From JAQVYV01 sp964507305 (GTDB lineage Bacteria > Bacillota > Clostridia > Saccharofermentanales > UBA5734), in contig CAZDPQ010000001.1 of the NCBI GenBank assembly GCA_964507305.1, positions 1 through 64,000 on the forward strand: a stretch of 64,000 nucleotides of DNA, in the 5' to 3' direction. The notes beneath the pieces were generated by a model. The model was not told where the DNA came from. It made no database searches and saw only the letters and a list, made by a program, of their open reading frames with translations. The position numbers were made by a program, and so were the translations under genes. The number at the start of each line of letters is the position of its first letter. The first letter of the stretch is position 1. Below are positions 34,873-44,043 of the stretch, piece by piece.

Positions 34873-37542
34873 TTATTTTATAGCCGCCTTTTCGATCACG
34901 ATGTCGCCGTCCCGGACCACGACTTTCGCCGTGTCGCCCGCAGCGACGATGCCGTCCAGCATCGCTTCGGACAGCCGGTCCTCGACCAGCGACTGGATGA
35001 CCCGGCGGAGCGGCCGTGCGCCGTATGAAGGATCATAGCCCTTGTCCGCCAGAAAATCCCGCGCTTCGTCGGTCACATCGAGGGTGATGCCGGTTTCCGC
35101 GATGCGCTTGATCAGGTTGCGGATCATGATGCCGACGATCTGTTTCATGGAACCGCGGGTCAGCATGTGGAAGAAAATGATCTCGTCGACCCGGTTGATG
35201 AACTCCGGATTGAAGGTTTTCTTGAGCTCATCGACGACAAGAGCTTTCGCCTCGGCGAAATTGCGGCCTCCGTACATCCCGTCATCCGTCTCCTTGAGCA
35301 CACTTTCCGCGGCATCGGAAGACTTCGGCAGGTCGAATCCGATCCGACGCCCCTGCGACCCGGACAGCATTCTCGCTCCGACATTGGAAGTCATGATGAT
35401 GATGGTGTTCTTGAAATCCACCGTCCTGCCCTGTCCGTCGGTCAGCCGTCCGTCCTCCAGGATCTGGAGCAGCGAATTGAACACATCGGGGTGAGCCTTT
35501 TCGATCTCGTCGAACAGCAGGACCGAGTAAGGCTTGCGGCGGACTTTTTCCGTCAGCTGGCCGCCTTCGTCGTACCCGACATAGCCCGGGGGCGAGCCGA
35601 TCAGCTTGCTGACATCGAATTTTTCCATATATTCGGACATATCAAGGCGGATCAGGGCGTTTTCCGTCCCGAACATCACCTCGGCAAGCGCCTTGGCCAG
35701 CTCGGTCTTCCCGACGCCGGTCGTGCCGAGGAAAATGAAGGAGCCGGCCGGACGCTTCGGGTCTTTCAGGCCCAGCCTGCCGCGGCGGATCGCTTTCGCC
35801 ACGGAGCGGACCGCCTCATCCTGGCCGATCACCCTTTTGTGCAGCTCGTCCTCGAGGCTGCGCAGCTTCTCGGAATCCGTCTCCGTCAATTTCCGGACCG
35901 GGATCCCGGTCCAGTTCGACACGATGTTCGCGACCTCATCGACGGTCAGGATGTTGCTCTCGGTATCCTGGCGCTGCCTCCATTTCTCCCGCTCCGCATC
36001 AAGCTCCGAGGACGCCGCGGCGGCTTCTTCGCGGTATTTCGCCGCCGCCTCGAAATCTTCCCTTTCCGCCGCGGCTTTCTTGAGCCCGTTCAATTCACCG
36101 ATCTTTTTCTCATATTCCTTGAAGGATTCAGGTTCGGTAAAAGACTTCATGCGGTGCCTCGAAGCAGCTTCGTCGATCAGGTCGATCCCCTTGTCCGGCA
36201 GGAAACGGTCCGTGATATAGCGGACCGAAAGCTTGACCGCTTCGTCGATCACCTCGTCCGTGATTTTCACATTGTGGTGCGCCTCGTATTTGTCCCGGAT
36301 CCCCTTGAGGATCAGGACCGCTTCCTCTTCCGACGGCTCTCCGACGGTGACAGGCTGGAAACGCCTGGCGAACGCGGCATCCTTTTCCACATGCTTCCGG
36401 TATTCATCCGTCGTTGTCGCGCCGATGATCTGCAGCTGCCCGCGCGTCAGGACGGGCTTGAGGATGTTGGCGGCATCCATCGCCCCTTCCGCTCCGCCGG
36501 CGCCGATCACGGTGTGGAGTTCGTCAAGGAAAATGATGACATTCTTTGCGACGATGGCCTCCGTCAGCGCGTTCTTGAAGCGTTCCTCGAACTCGCCGCG
36601 GTATTTCGCGCCGGCGATCATACCGGAAAGGTCCAGCGCGATGATCCGTTTGTTCTTGAGCATCTCGGGTGCATCCCCGTGCGCGATCTTCTGTGCGAGG
36701 CCTTCCGCGATCGCGGTCTTCCCGACGCCGGGCTCGCCGATCAGGCATGGGTTGTTCTTCGTCCGCCTGCATAGGATCTGCATGACTCTTTCGATCTCTT
36801 CCTCGCGTCCGATGATCGGGTCGAACTCCCCGTTCGACGCGGCACCGGTCATATCTCTGCCGTACTTGTCCAGATTGGGGGTTTTCCCCTTGCCTTTCGG
36901 CTTCCCGGCGGCGCCGGACTTTTCACCTGTACCGTATGTTTTCCCTATGTTCTGGTTGATCTCGTCCAGCTCGCTGTCGCCGGGGCCGTCCCCGCCGGAT
37001 CCGGGCATCCCGCCGCTGTCGTCTCCGCCGCCCTCGCCGCCGTCCTCCGATCCTTCTTCACCGCCGCCTTCGCCCTCGCCGGAAGACAGCGAGGCCATCA
37101 GCTCCGCGTAAACCCTGCGGACATCCGTGCCGGAAGCCGTCATGATCTTGAGCGCCATATTCTCGCCCTCGCGGATGATCGCGATCAGCAGATGCTCCGG
37201 TTCGACCGCGCTCTGCCCCGCACTCCTTGCAGCCATCGCGGCGATCTCCAGCACGCGTTTCGTGCGCGGCGTGAACATCTCGATCATTTTATGGATCTCG
37301 ACTTCCTCTCCGATATCCGCGTTTTCATCCATCTTTTTCCCCGAAACCTGTGCGAGCGCGTTGACCATCGCCTCGTCCGTCAGCCCTTCCGCCGACAGAA
37401 GGTCGAACGCCGCGTTTTCGCCCTCGCCGAAAATCCCGTACAGCAGGTGTTCCGTTCCGACGTACTCCAGCCCGCTCCTGCGTGCCGCTTCGTACGCGCG
37501 CTTCATCACCATGCCGGTCCTCTCCGAAAATCTCACCATCAT
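34873..37542 (-). CDS. clpC: ATP-dependent Clp protease ATP-binding subunit ClpC
   Basis: 889 residues: N-domain repeats (residues 1-150), a Gly/Glu/Asp-rich linker of about 50 residues, AAA-1 (GEPGVGKTAIAE, IIFLDELHTVIGAGG), the UVR-containing middle region, and AAA-2 (GTTGVGKTELAKAL, LLFDEIEKAHPDVFN). It unfolds proteins, including those marked by phosphoarginine, for ClpP. It is last in the ctsR-mcsA-mcsB-clpC operon; GGGAGGGG precedes the ATG. The long acidic Gly-rich linker is unusual; ClpC normally has a shorter one. Confidence 0.97.
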   Translation of the reverse strand: MMVRFSERTGMVMKRAYEAARRSGLEYVGTEHLLYGIFGEGENAAFDLLSAEGLTDEAMVNALAQVSGKKMDENADIGEEVEIHKMIEMFTPRTKRVLEIAAMAARSAGQSAVEPEHLLIAIIREGENMALKIMTASGTDVRRVYAELMASLSSGEGEGGGEEGSEDGGEGGGDDSGGMPGSGGDGPGDSELDEINQNIGKTYGTGEKSGAAGKPKGKGKTPNLDKYGRDMTGAASNGEFDPIIGREEEIERVMQILCRRTKNNPCLIGEPGVGKTAIAEGLAQKIAHGDAPEMLKNKRIIALDLSGMIAGAKYRGEFEERFKNALTEAIVAKNVIIFLDELHTVIGAGGAEGAMDAANILKPVLTRGQLQIIGATTTDEYRKHVEKDAAFARRFQPVTVGEPSEEEAVLILKGIRDKYEAHHNVKITDEVIDEAVKLSVRYITDRFLPDKGIDLIDEAASRHRMKSFTEPESFKEYEKKIGELNGLKKAAAEREDFEAAAKYREEAAAASSELDAEREKWRQRQDTESNILTVDEVANIVSNWTGIPVRKLTETDSEKLRSLEDELHKRVIGQDEAVRSVAKAIRRGRLGLKDPKRPAGSFIFLGTTGVGKTELAKALAEVMFGTENALIRLDMSEYMEKFDVSKLIGSPPGYVGYDEGGQLTEKVRRKPYSVLLFDEIEKAHPDVFNSLLQILEDGRLTDGQGRTVDFKNTIIIMTSNVGARMLSGSQGRRIGFDLPKSSDAAESVLKETDDGMYGGRNFAEAKALVVDELKKTFNPEFINRVDEIIFFHMLTRGSMKQIVGIMIRNLIKRIAETGITLDVTDEARDFLADKGYDPSYGARPLRRVIQSLVEDRLSEAMLDGIVAAGDTAKVVVRDGDIVIEKAAIK

Positions 37543-37606
37543 ATGCCCCTCCCATTCTCCCGGTTGCCGTGCCGCCGGGAAACCGTCTGTCCGCCGAAGC
37601 TGCCGT

Positions 37607-38635
37607 TCACAGGCTGCCCAGTTCTTTCTTGACCTCCGCCGCCCTTGCCTTGTCCCGCTCGCCGGGATCCATGACCCTACCCTCCGCCTTCTGGATGCTG
37701 GCGGGACCGATCACGGACATGACGCGGTTGAAATTGACCTCGTCCGGTCCCTTGATGATCCCGAGCGCCTTGCCGAGTCGGACATCCGAAATGAGGCGGA
37801 TGGCCTCCTCGGATGTCAGGATCCTGGCATACTTGAGCAGTCCGAGGGCTCGGAAAACCTTGTCCTCGATGACGGCGGGATTCTTCTCGTAGATCTCCTG
37901 CCGAACCGCCCGTTCCTGCCTCATGATCTGGGAAATCAGCTTTTTCAGATCGGTGATGAGCTCTTCTTCGTTGAGGCCGAGCGTGATCTGGTTGGAAACC
38001 TGGAACATGTTGCCGGCGGAGCTGCTGTGCTCGCCGTAATAACCCCGCACCGAGTAGCCCATCTTGCGGATCTTCTCGATGATCAGGGCGGCCTTGCCCA
38101 TGATCGCCAGCGCCGGCAGATGCATGATGACCGACGCGCGCATCCCGGTCCCGGTGTTGGTGGGGCAGGCGGTCGTGAAGCCGTATTTCTCGTGGTAGCC
38201 GACCGGCAGGCTTTTCTCGAGGCAGATCGCGATATCCCGGGCGGCGCTGAATGCCGCTTCCAGGTTGTAGCCGGCCTCCATGGCCTGGATCCGGATGTGA
38301 TCTTCTTCGTTGATCATGACCGAGACCGATTCGTCGTCGCGGATGAATGCGAAGCGTGCCAGACGCGGGTCGGTAAGCTCTTCGCTGATCAGATGCCGTT
38401 CGACGAGCGCGAGCTTGTCCTCGGCGCCCAGTTCGCTCATGTCAAGGATCCTGTAGCGGTTCCGCCGGTTGTCGGAAAGCCCTTTCAATGCTGTCAGGAT
38501 CTGCTCCGCGGCTTTCGCGGAGTCCGCCTTGGCAAGCTTGTTCGGGAACGGGAAATTGGACAGATTTCTGGCAAGCCGGACGCGGCTGCTGAGGATCACG
38601 TCGCTTTCGGGTCCTTTATCGATATACCAAGTCAT
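37607..38635 (-). CDS. mcsB: protein arginine kinase McsB
   Basis: 342 residues of the phosphagen-kinase fold. Motifs include SSRVRLARNL, the catalytic-loop CPTNTGTGMRAS, NEEDHIRI and the C-terminal RDK region. It phosphorylates arginines of CtsR and of damaged proteins, labelling them for ClpCP. The ATG overlaps the mcsA stop by one base (TGATG). It lies between its activator mcsA and clpC. The phosphatase that reverses the mark may be the domain fused to Sua5 at 13663-15258. Confidence 0.97.
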   Translation of the reverse strand: MTWYIDKGPESDVILSSRVRLARNLSNFPFPNKLAKADSAKAAEQILTALKGLSDNRRNRYRILDMSELGAEDKLALVERHLISEELTDPRLARFAFIRDDESVSVMINEEDHIRIQAMEAGYNLEAAFSAARDIAICLEKSLPVGYHEKYGFTTACPTNTGTGMRASVIMHLPALAIMGKAALIIEKIRKMGYSVRGYYGEHSSSAGNMFQVSNQITLGLNEEELITDLKKLISQIMRQERAVRQEIYEKNPAVIEDKVFRALGLLKYARILTSEEAIRLISDVRLGKALGIIKGPDEVNFNRVMSVIGPASIQKAEGRVMDPGERDKARAAEVKKELGSL

Positions 38636-39390
38636 CAGGAGTCTCCACCTTTCTCCTCATCCGTTCCGCCGTCTGCGCTGTCCGCACGGCCCGCACCGTC
38701 CACACCGTCCGCGCCGCCCTTGGCTTCCGCGCGGGGCTTCTCCGTCCGCTTTCTGGACCGGGCTTTGACGGGCGCTGCGCCGTCCGCAGCCGCCGGAGCC
38801 GGCCCGGCTTCCGCCCGGATCCGGTCCTTCTCGGCCTTCAGCCGCGTGATCTCGGCCTTGCACCGGGCTGCTTCCTCATAATTCTCGACCTCGACCGCCT
38901 TTTTGATCAGGTCCTGGAAATGCTCGATCCTGTCCTGGATAGCGCGGATCTCGCTGCTCTCGGGGATCTCGGCAAGCTTGCGCCCCCGGTGGGTCTCCCC
39001 GGACTGGATCCGGCGGAAAACCTGGGAAAGCTGACCGTCAAACGCATCATAGCAATGGCTGCATCCGAGCTTGCCCTTTTCCCTGAACTCCGCGAGCGTG
39101 GTCCCGCAATTCGCGCAGACGCCGCTTCCGGCCTTGCCGGGGACGAAGACTCCCGTATTGACCTGGGAGGTGATGCCGAGCTGGTTGAGCGCGTTCAGGA
39201 TATTGCCCGACAGGAGGGAACCCGGGAAGCTGAGGGATCCGGGACCAGACTGGATGGCGATCCCGATTGCTTTCGCGCAGTTCTCGCACAGATTGTATTC
39301 GCTCTCTTTTCCATTGATCACCTGACGGATCAGGATCGTCGCGTCATGGACGCCGCATCGGCTGCACTTCATGGTACCACCCGCTTTCAT
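38635..39390 (-). CDS. mcsA: McsA, zinc-finger activator of McsB (UVR motif protein)
   Basis: 251 residues. It has two Cys4 zinc sites (CSRCG...CENC and CANCG...CSHCY) and a UVR motif (AVEVENYEEAARCKAEI). McsA stimulates McsB kinase activity and links it to CtsR. The last 55 residues are a low-complexity basic then acidic tail (K/R-rich, then G/D/A/E) absent from ordinary McsA of about 180. The first ATG overlaps the ctsR stop (ATGA); the second at 39372 has a GGTGG site and is also possible. Confidence 0.93.
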   Translation of the reverse strand: MKAGGTMKCSRCGVHDATILIRQVINGKESEYNLCENCAKAIGIAIQSGPGSLSFPGSLLSGNILNALNQLGITSQVNTGVFVPGKAGSGVCANCGTTLAEFREKGKLGCSHCYDAFDGQLSQVFRRIQSGETHRGRKLAEIPESSEIRAIQDRIEHFQDLIKKAVEVENYEEAARCKAEITRLKAEKDRIRAEAGPAPAAADGAAPVKARSRKRTEKPRAEAKGGADGVDGAGRADSADGGTDEEKGGDS

Positions 39391-39869
39391 GGCCCCGCCG
39401 GATCGGTCCTGTGGACCATCAGGCAGGAAAGCATATTCTTCATCATCGCGCTCCTTGCCCGGAGCCGTTCGGACGGATCAAGCCGCGCGAGGGACTTCTC
39501 CGAGTAAGAGCAGGCCAGCAGGCTGGCTTCCCGCCCGCTGATATACCCGATGCCCGCAAGCTCCCGCAGGAGGATGTTGCACCGGTGCTCGGAAAGCTCG
39601 TCGCCCAGCGCGCCCTGCAGCTGCCGCAGGTACTGCGACGGGGAATCGGCGCGCAGCCGCGTGATCCGGATCCCGCCGCCTCCGCCCCGCCGGCTCTCGA
39701 CGAAATACCCCTGCTCGACCGTGAACCTCGTCGTGAGCACATAATTGATCTGCGAGGGCACGCAATGCAGCCTGCCCGCAAGCTCATTGCGGCCGATCAG
39801 GGCCAGCCCGTCATTCTCATCCAGCATCCGCCGGATCATCCGTTCAATGTCATCCGATAGCCCGGCCAT
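39387..39869 (-). CDS. ctsR: transcriptional repressor CtsR
   Basis: 160 residues. The N-terminal winged helix is recognised by LSDDIERMI, RNELAGRLHCVPSQINYVL and the glycine-rich wing RGGGGGIRITR; the C-terminal dimerisation part follows. It represses clp and other heat-shock genes by binding GGTCAAA heptads, and is inactivated by heat or by McsB. The ATG at 39869 has GGAG 7 bases upstream. Its own operator lies just upstream (39891-39907). Confidence 0.96.
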   Translation of the reverse strand: MAGLSDDIERMIRRMLDENDGLALIGRNELAGRLHCVPSQINYVLTTRFTVEQGYFVESRRGGGGGIRITRLRADSPSQYLRQLQGALGDELSEHRCNILLRELAGIGYISGREASLLACSYSEKSLARLDPSERLRARSAMMKNMLSCLMVHRTDPAGP

Positions 39870-39890
39870 CCCATCATCTCCAGACTGGTC

Positions 39891-39948
39891 TTTGACTGTC
39901 TTTGACCTATTTCCATTGTAATTCACGCTTCGGGGCACATGGTGTCAA
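39891..39948 (-). promoter_or_regulatory. CtsR operator and promoter of ctsR-mcsA-mcsB-clpC
   Basis: On the minus strand GGTCAAA, three bases, AGTCAAA (39891-39907), the CtsR heptad pair with one mismatch. A TACAAT lies just upstream of it (39915-39920) and a TTGACA at 39943-39948; the spacing between them is 22, so the real -10 may be another hexamer such as TGAATT at 17 bases. Repressor bound here would block the start site. Confidence 0.75.
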
Positions 39949-39950
39949 AA

Positions 39951-42122
39951 CTATTTCAAATTTGTGAACGATATCGGGGATACGGGAGTGATCCGGAAAA
40001 GGCACGTTTCGAAACGCTTCATGAAGATCGTGAAGCGATCCCCTTCGAAAATCTCCGGGCTGCCGCTGTCCAGAAGGCGGACCGCCTTCATGCGGGACGG
40101 CAGGATGATTTCTTTTTCTCCTTCGAAAGCGGAGTGGATGCAGAGAAAGCGGCGGTTCGCGTAAAGAACGTCCCCTTCCCGGCAGTACAGATGGACGCCG
40201 GCCTGTCCGAACACCATCCGGAGCGCCTGTGCGGTCATCCCCGGCAGCGCGCAGTACCAGGTCGTCGATCCGCCGACCTTTTTCCTGACGAATCCGGGGC
40301 GGCCGCTTCCTTCAAAATGCCCGAGGATTTCCGCTTCGGGATCCGCAATCTCCGCGCCGGGAGCAAAGGACCGGCGAGCCGCGAGGACCGCGCCGCCCCT
40401 CTCGGCATCAAGGATCGGCGTTTCGTCGGTCCTGTCCGCCGGCCGGAGCCCGATCCCGGTCAAGGCCGACGAAAGATCCGTGCCGGCCGGCATGTCGTCC
40501 CGGACCGAGCCCGGCAGATAGGTGAAGCAAAGGTGGACGCCCGCTTCCCGGCACCGGCGCACCAGGGAATCCAGTTCCGCACTGTGGCGGCAGATCCCTG
40601 TGATGAGGACCAGGCGGCAGCGGCCGATGTCGATCCGGTCCGCTTCGCCCAGGTCGAAAATGTCGTAAGGCACGCCGCACGAGCCGAGCGTCAGCGGATA
40701 GGATGACACCCATTCCTGCGCGATCCCGCAGGCGGTGTTGAAATATTTCTGCGAATCCGCATCGGTGATGACCGCGACCTGGCTGACGCTCCCGCGGCGG
40801 CGTTGCCGCAGACTTTCCTCCAGGAGCGGCGGATATTTCCCGAGCTCATCCATCAGGGTTTCCGACGCGTACCAGCCGCCCCACATGTCGAACCACCAGA
40901 GGCCGGTCCCCTGGATGAGGTTTCTGGTAAAGCATTTCCGGATCAGCCACAGGGAAACATCCTCCCGTTCCGGCCCCTCCCATACGCCGCCTTCATACCA
41001 GCCCGCCGGGGCGATCGACGGCCGGGCTTCTTTCAGCGGCCTCGTCAGATGGGTCCTGGTATCGCATTCGCTGAAAAACAGCTTGCCGGCGGCTTTGATG
41101 GAATCGAGGGGAAGCATGCAGGGCCAGTCGACGCCCGGAGACCGGTTGTACCAGTTGGGGCTGCACAGAAAATCGATATCGCGGCTCGCCAGGAGCTCTC
41201 CGAGTGCGAGATGGCCGTTCCGGGCGTCCGTCAGGGCCAGCGAATAGCCGTAAAAAGCGCCCGTCACCAGCCTGCGGTGTGTATGCTTTTTGATCAGCCG
41301 GCAAAAATACAGGATGTCGTCCGCGATGATATGGTTGGTGTATTCGAGAAAATCCAGAAGCATTTTTCGGCTTATGTCGAAAAACGCCGGTCCGTCCGGA
41401 GCATACATCCCGTAATCCTCCGGGATCCGGATCGCGCCGAACGTGATCGCGCCGTCCCGGTATGCAGCCCGCAGGGCATCCTCCCTGCCGCCGTATTTCC
41501 GGAAAACATACCGCGCGAAACCCTGCTGCGCGGCCATCCCCAGGCCGCCGTCCCGATTGCGGAAATGCACCCATTCTTCCGTTCCGCCTGCCGCGGGCTG
41601 GTATCCGATGATGCGGGCGGCATACGGCGACTGCTCCACGTGCCGGATCAGTGCAGCCAGCATGTCTCCCGCGTCCCTGCGCCATTGTTCCGAGGACATG
41701 GACACCCGGCATGTCCCTCCCCCCGCGCAGCCGTTCAGCTCCTCCGGAAACTCCCGTTCCCACCATTCCGGCATGTCGAGGCATACCCGCGGAAACAGGA
41801 AGGCCTGCGGATCGGCGGAGAGGATCCTTTCCACGTCGCGGTCGAATACCGCGAAATCCGGATCTCCTCTGCGATCGAATATGCCGCTGCGGAACGGTCC
41901 GATGCCGCTGTCCGCATTGATGCCTTTTCCGGCGAAATAGGACGGAAATGAATAGAGGGAATAGCCGGCCCGCGCGAAGTCGCCGTACCGTTCGCGGCCG
42001 TCAAGGTAGCAGAGGTAGGCCGCAGCCGGGACGGGGGATCCGTTGATGAAAAGCGCCGGGACCCCGCCGCGGTTTCTGACGCAGGATCGCACGCCGCTGA
42101 CGGGTGAAAGCCTCTCATCCAT
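39951..42122 (-). CDS. GH42-like beta-galactosidase family glycosidase
   Basis: 723 residues, intracellular (no signal). The barrel has a candidate acid/base Glu in AGGTEEWVHF and a nucleophile Glu in KLFFSECDTRTH. A flavodoxin-like trimerisation domain follows (about residues 455-580, SQVAVITDADSQKYF...) and a beta-rich end. It resembles family 42 enzymes but is distant, so the sugar is not known. The ATG at 42122 has GGAGG 8 bases upstream and overlaps the rpiR stop by 8 bases. Its place after murQ, a kinase and rpiR suggests it works on amino-sugar-bearing glycans. Confidence 0.7.
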   Translation of the reverse strand: MDERLSPVSGVRSCVRNRGGVPALFINGSPVPAAAYLCYLDGRERYGDFARAGYSLYSFPSYFAGKGINADSGIGPFRSGIFDRRGDPDFAVFDRDVERILSADPQAFLFPRVCLDMPEWWEREFPEELNGCAGGGTCRVSMSSEQWRRDAGDMLAALIRHVEQSPYAARIIGYQPAAGGTEEWVHFRNRDGGLGMAAQQGFARYVFRKYGGREDALRAAYRDGAITFGAIRIPEDYGMYAPDGPAFFDISRKMLLDFLEYTNHIIADDILYFCRLIKKHTHRRLVTGAFYGYSLALTDARNGHLALGELLASRDIDFLCSPNWYNRSPGVDWPCMLPLDSIKAAGKLFFSECDTRTHLTRPLKEARPSIAPAGWYEGGVWEGPEREDVSLWLIRKCFTRNLIQGTGLWWFDMWGGWYASETLMDELGKYPPLLEESLRQRRRGSVSQVAVITDADSQKYFNTACGIAQEWVSSYPLTLGSCGVPYDIFDLGEADRIDIGRCRLVLITGICRHSAELDSLVRRCREAGVHLCFTYLPGSVRDDMPAGTDLSSALTGIGLRPADRTDETPILDAERGGAVLAARRSFAPGAEIADPEAEILGHFEGSGRPGFVRKKVGGSTTWYCALPGMTAQALRMVFGQAGVHLYCREGDVLYANRRFLCIHSAFEGEKEIILPSRMKAVRLLDSGSPEIFEGDRFTIFMKRFETCLFRITPVSPISFTNLK

Positions 42123-43014
42123 CCTGCCGCCCTCCGCTTTGCCGTACATCCGGATCCGTCCCCCGGTATTTTCTGTTCGAAACCTGCCGGCGCGTTTGGT
42201 CCAGCAGGACGCAAATGCGGTCATAATCCCGGCTGATGACCATGGCATAGAGAATGTCGATCATCAGGAGCGTAACGCCGCGTGAACTCATGGCGCCGCA
42301 GCGGATGTCCGATTCGGGTGAGACCAGCTGTAGCCTGATGTCGGCAAGGTCTGCAAGACGGCTCTTTCCGAATCGCGTGATGGCGATCAGGGCCGCGCCG
42401 CTTTTTTTTGCCGCGGCAGCCGCGTCGATCGTTTCCCGGGTCTCGCCCGACCATGAAATGGCCACGGCCGCATTGCCGGGTCCGAGATTGGCTGCGGACA
42501 GGAGCTGGATATGCGGATCCTGACAATATACGGGGTGCTTGCCGATCCGCAGGAATTTCTGGTACGCGTCCATGGCCGCGACCGCGGAGGCTCCGACCCC
42601 GTAAAGGCCTATTTTTTCTGCTTTTCCGAGGACTTCCGCGGCTCGCTCCGCCTGGGCCCGGTCAAGGACAGCCAGGCTGTCGCGGATCGCCCGCACGGCG
42701 TTTCTGCCGATATGTTCCGCGATCGACGCGGTATCCTCTCCCGGCCGGATTTCCGGATAGCGATGAGGCTCCGTTCCGCTCTGCGACGCCGTATCGCCGG
42801 CGAGACCGATGACGAGGTCGCGGTATCCGCCGCACCCGATCGTCCTGCACAGGCGCATGACGGCTGCCGTGCTGGCCCCGCTGCTTTCCGCGAGGCTGCG
42901 GATGGATGATCGGACGGTTTCTTCCGGATGATCCAGGATGTATTCCGCCGCGATCCGCTCCGACGGGCTGAATGAACCCATCATTTCCCGGATTTTCAGC
43001 AGGATGCCCGCCAT
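42115..43014 (-). CDS. RpiR/MurR-family transcriptional regulator
   Basis: 299 residues. An N-terminal helix-turn-helix (SLAESSGASTAAVMRLCRTIG) is followed by a SIS sugar-phosphate domain (YGVGASAVAAMDAYQKFLRIG, AISWSGETRETI). By family it senses MurNAc-6-phosphate or a related sugar phosphate and controls the operon it sits in. The ATG at 43014 has AAAGGA 9 bases upstream. It is 34 bases after the kinase gene. Its likely operator is the palindrome at 45007-45023. Confidence 0.88.
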   Translation of the reverse strand: MAGILLKIREMMGSFSPSERIAAEYILDHPEETVRSSIRSLAESSGASTAAVMRLCRTIGCGGYRDLVIGLAGDTASQSGTEPHRYPEIRPGEDTASIAEHIGRNAVRAIRDSLAVLDRAQAERAAEVLGKAEKIGLYGVGASAVAAMDAYQKFLRIGKHPVYCQDPHIQLLSAANLGPGNAAVAISWSGETRETIDAAAAAKKSGAALIAITRFGKSRLADLADIRLQLVSPESDIRCGAMSSRGVTLLMIDILYAMVISRDYDRICVLLDQTRRQVSNRKYRGTDPDVRQSGGRQDG

Positions 43015-43048
43015 ATGCCCCATTCCTTTCTGATCCCTCCGGCGCGGA

Positions 43049-43987
43049 TCATAAGCCGTTCCCCGGCCTGCCGGCTTTCTCCAGTGCCAGGAGGACGGCG
43101 CCATAGGCCGGCTCCCGGAGCGGCTCCGCCATTCTCAGGCGGGGACAGTCGGCCTGCACGTGATCAAGGACCGTTTCCCGGACTCTGCCGCACCGTTCGA
43201 TCACGCTTCCGCTGTAGGACCAACGGCATTCGCCGCTGCCGCCGAACGCCCTGCTGTAAACCGTCCGTAGCAGGGCGGCCAGCTCGCAGCCGGCTCTGAC
43301 CAGCAGATCCCGCGCAGTCGCGTCACCGTTTTCCTCCGCCTGCCGGCAGATCTCGGCCAGCCGCGCGATCTCGCTTTTCTCCCTCGCCGGATCGTAGACA
43401 TAGTCGATCAGCTGTTCGTGGGAACGGATGCCGAGGGTTTTGAAAACAAGAGCCTGCAGTTGCGACGTCGCGATCCCCCGGTCGAAATCCTTCATGATGC
43501 TTTGAAGGACCATCCGGCCGATGCCGTATCCTCCGCCGTCGTCTCCGATCAGATGCCCCCAGCCGCCGGCCCGGTACAGCGTGCCATCCTCCGCAGCCCC
43601 GAGGCAGATCGAGCCGGTCCCCGCAATCAGGACGATGCCCTTCCGACCACCCATGGCGCCGTACAGAGCGGCCAGCGCGTCCGTCTCTGTGGATTTGGAT
43701 CCTGCAAGGCCTGTCGCTTCGAGGACCTGCAGGTAAAGGTGCCGGTTCCGTGCGGTCCCGCCGCCCGCCGCACCGATGCAGACGCCCGCGCAGCGCGCCT
43801 TGTCCAGTGCGTGCTGTCCGGTCAGCGTGTCGATGGCCGCACAGAGATGCTCGCGGAACAGATCCGCAGACACCGCGTTGATATTTCCAGCCGGAGCGGC
43901 GCCGTCCGCGAGGACCCTGCCGTCCAGATCCGCGATCTCAATGCGTGTCTTCGTCGCTCCCGCGTCGATGCCGACCACATATTCCAT
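43049..43987 (-). CDS. BadF/BadG/BcrA-type N-acetyl sugar kinase (MurK/NagK-like)
   Basis: 312 residues with the actin-fold phosphate motifs VVGIDAGATKTRIEIAD and LIAGTGSICLGA, and GDDGGGYGIGR. The family includes MurK of Clostridium acetobutylicum, which phosphorylates MurNAc and GlcNAc, and this gene lies directly downstream of murQ. It therefore probably makes the 6-phosphate substrate of MurQ. ATG 43987 is selected by GGAGGG 7 bases upstream. A 22-bp tandem repeat covers the murQ-kinase junction. Confidence 0.88.
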   Translation of the reverse strand: MEYVVGIDAGATKTRIEIADLDGRVLADGAAPAGNINAVSADLFREHLCAAIDTLTGQHALDKARCAGVCIGAAGGGTARNRHLYLQVLEATGLAGSKSTETDALAALYGAMGGRKGIVLIAGTGSICLGAAEDGTLYRAGGWGHLIGDDGGGYGIGRMVLQSIMKDFDRGIATSQLQALVFKTLGIRSHEQLIDYVYDPAREKSEIARLAEICRQAEENGDATARDLLVRAGCELAALLRTVYSRAFGGSGECRWSYSGSVIERCGRVRETVLDHVQADCPRLRMAEPLREPAYGAVLLALEKAGRPGNGL

Positions 43988-43999
43988 CCCTGATCCCTC

Positions 44000-44043
44000 C
44001 ATCATTTCACCATCATCTCTCCGTCATTTCTCCATCATCTCTC
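44000..44043. repeat. 22-bp tandem repeat at the murQ-kinase junction
   Basis: Two units (44000-44021 and 44022-44043) differ at only a few positions. The upstream unit holds the murQ stop codon; the repeat duplicates ATG-TGA rich sequence just before the ribosome site of the kinase gene. Confidence 0.7.
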
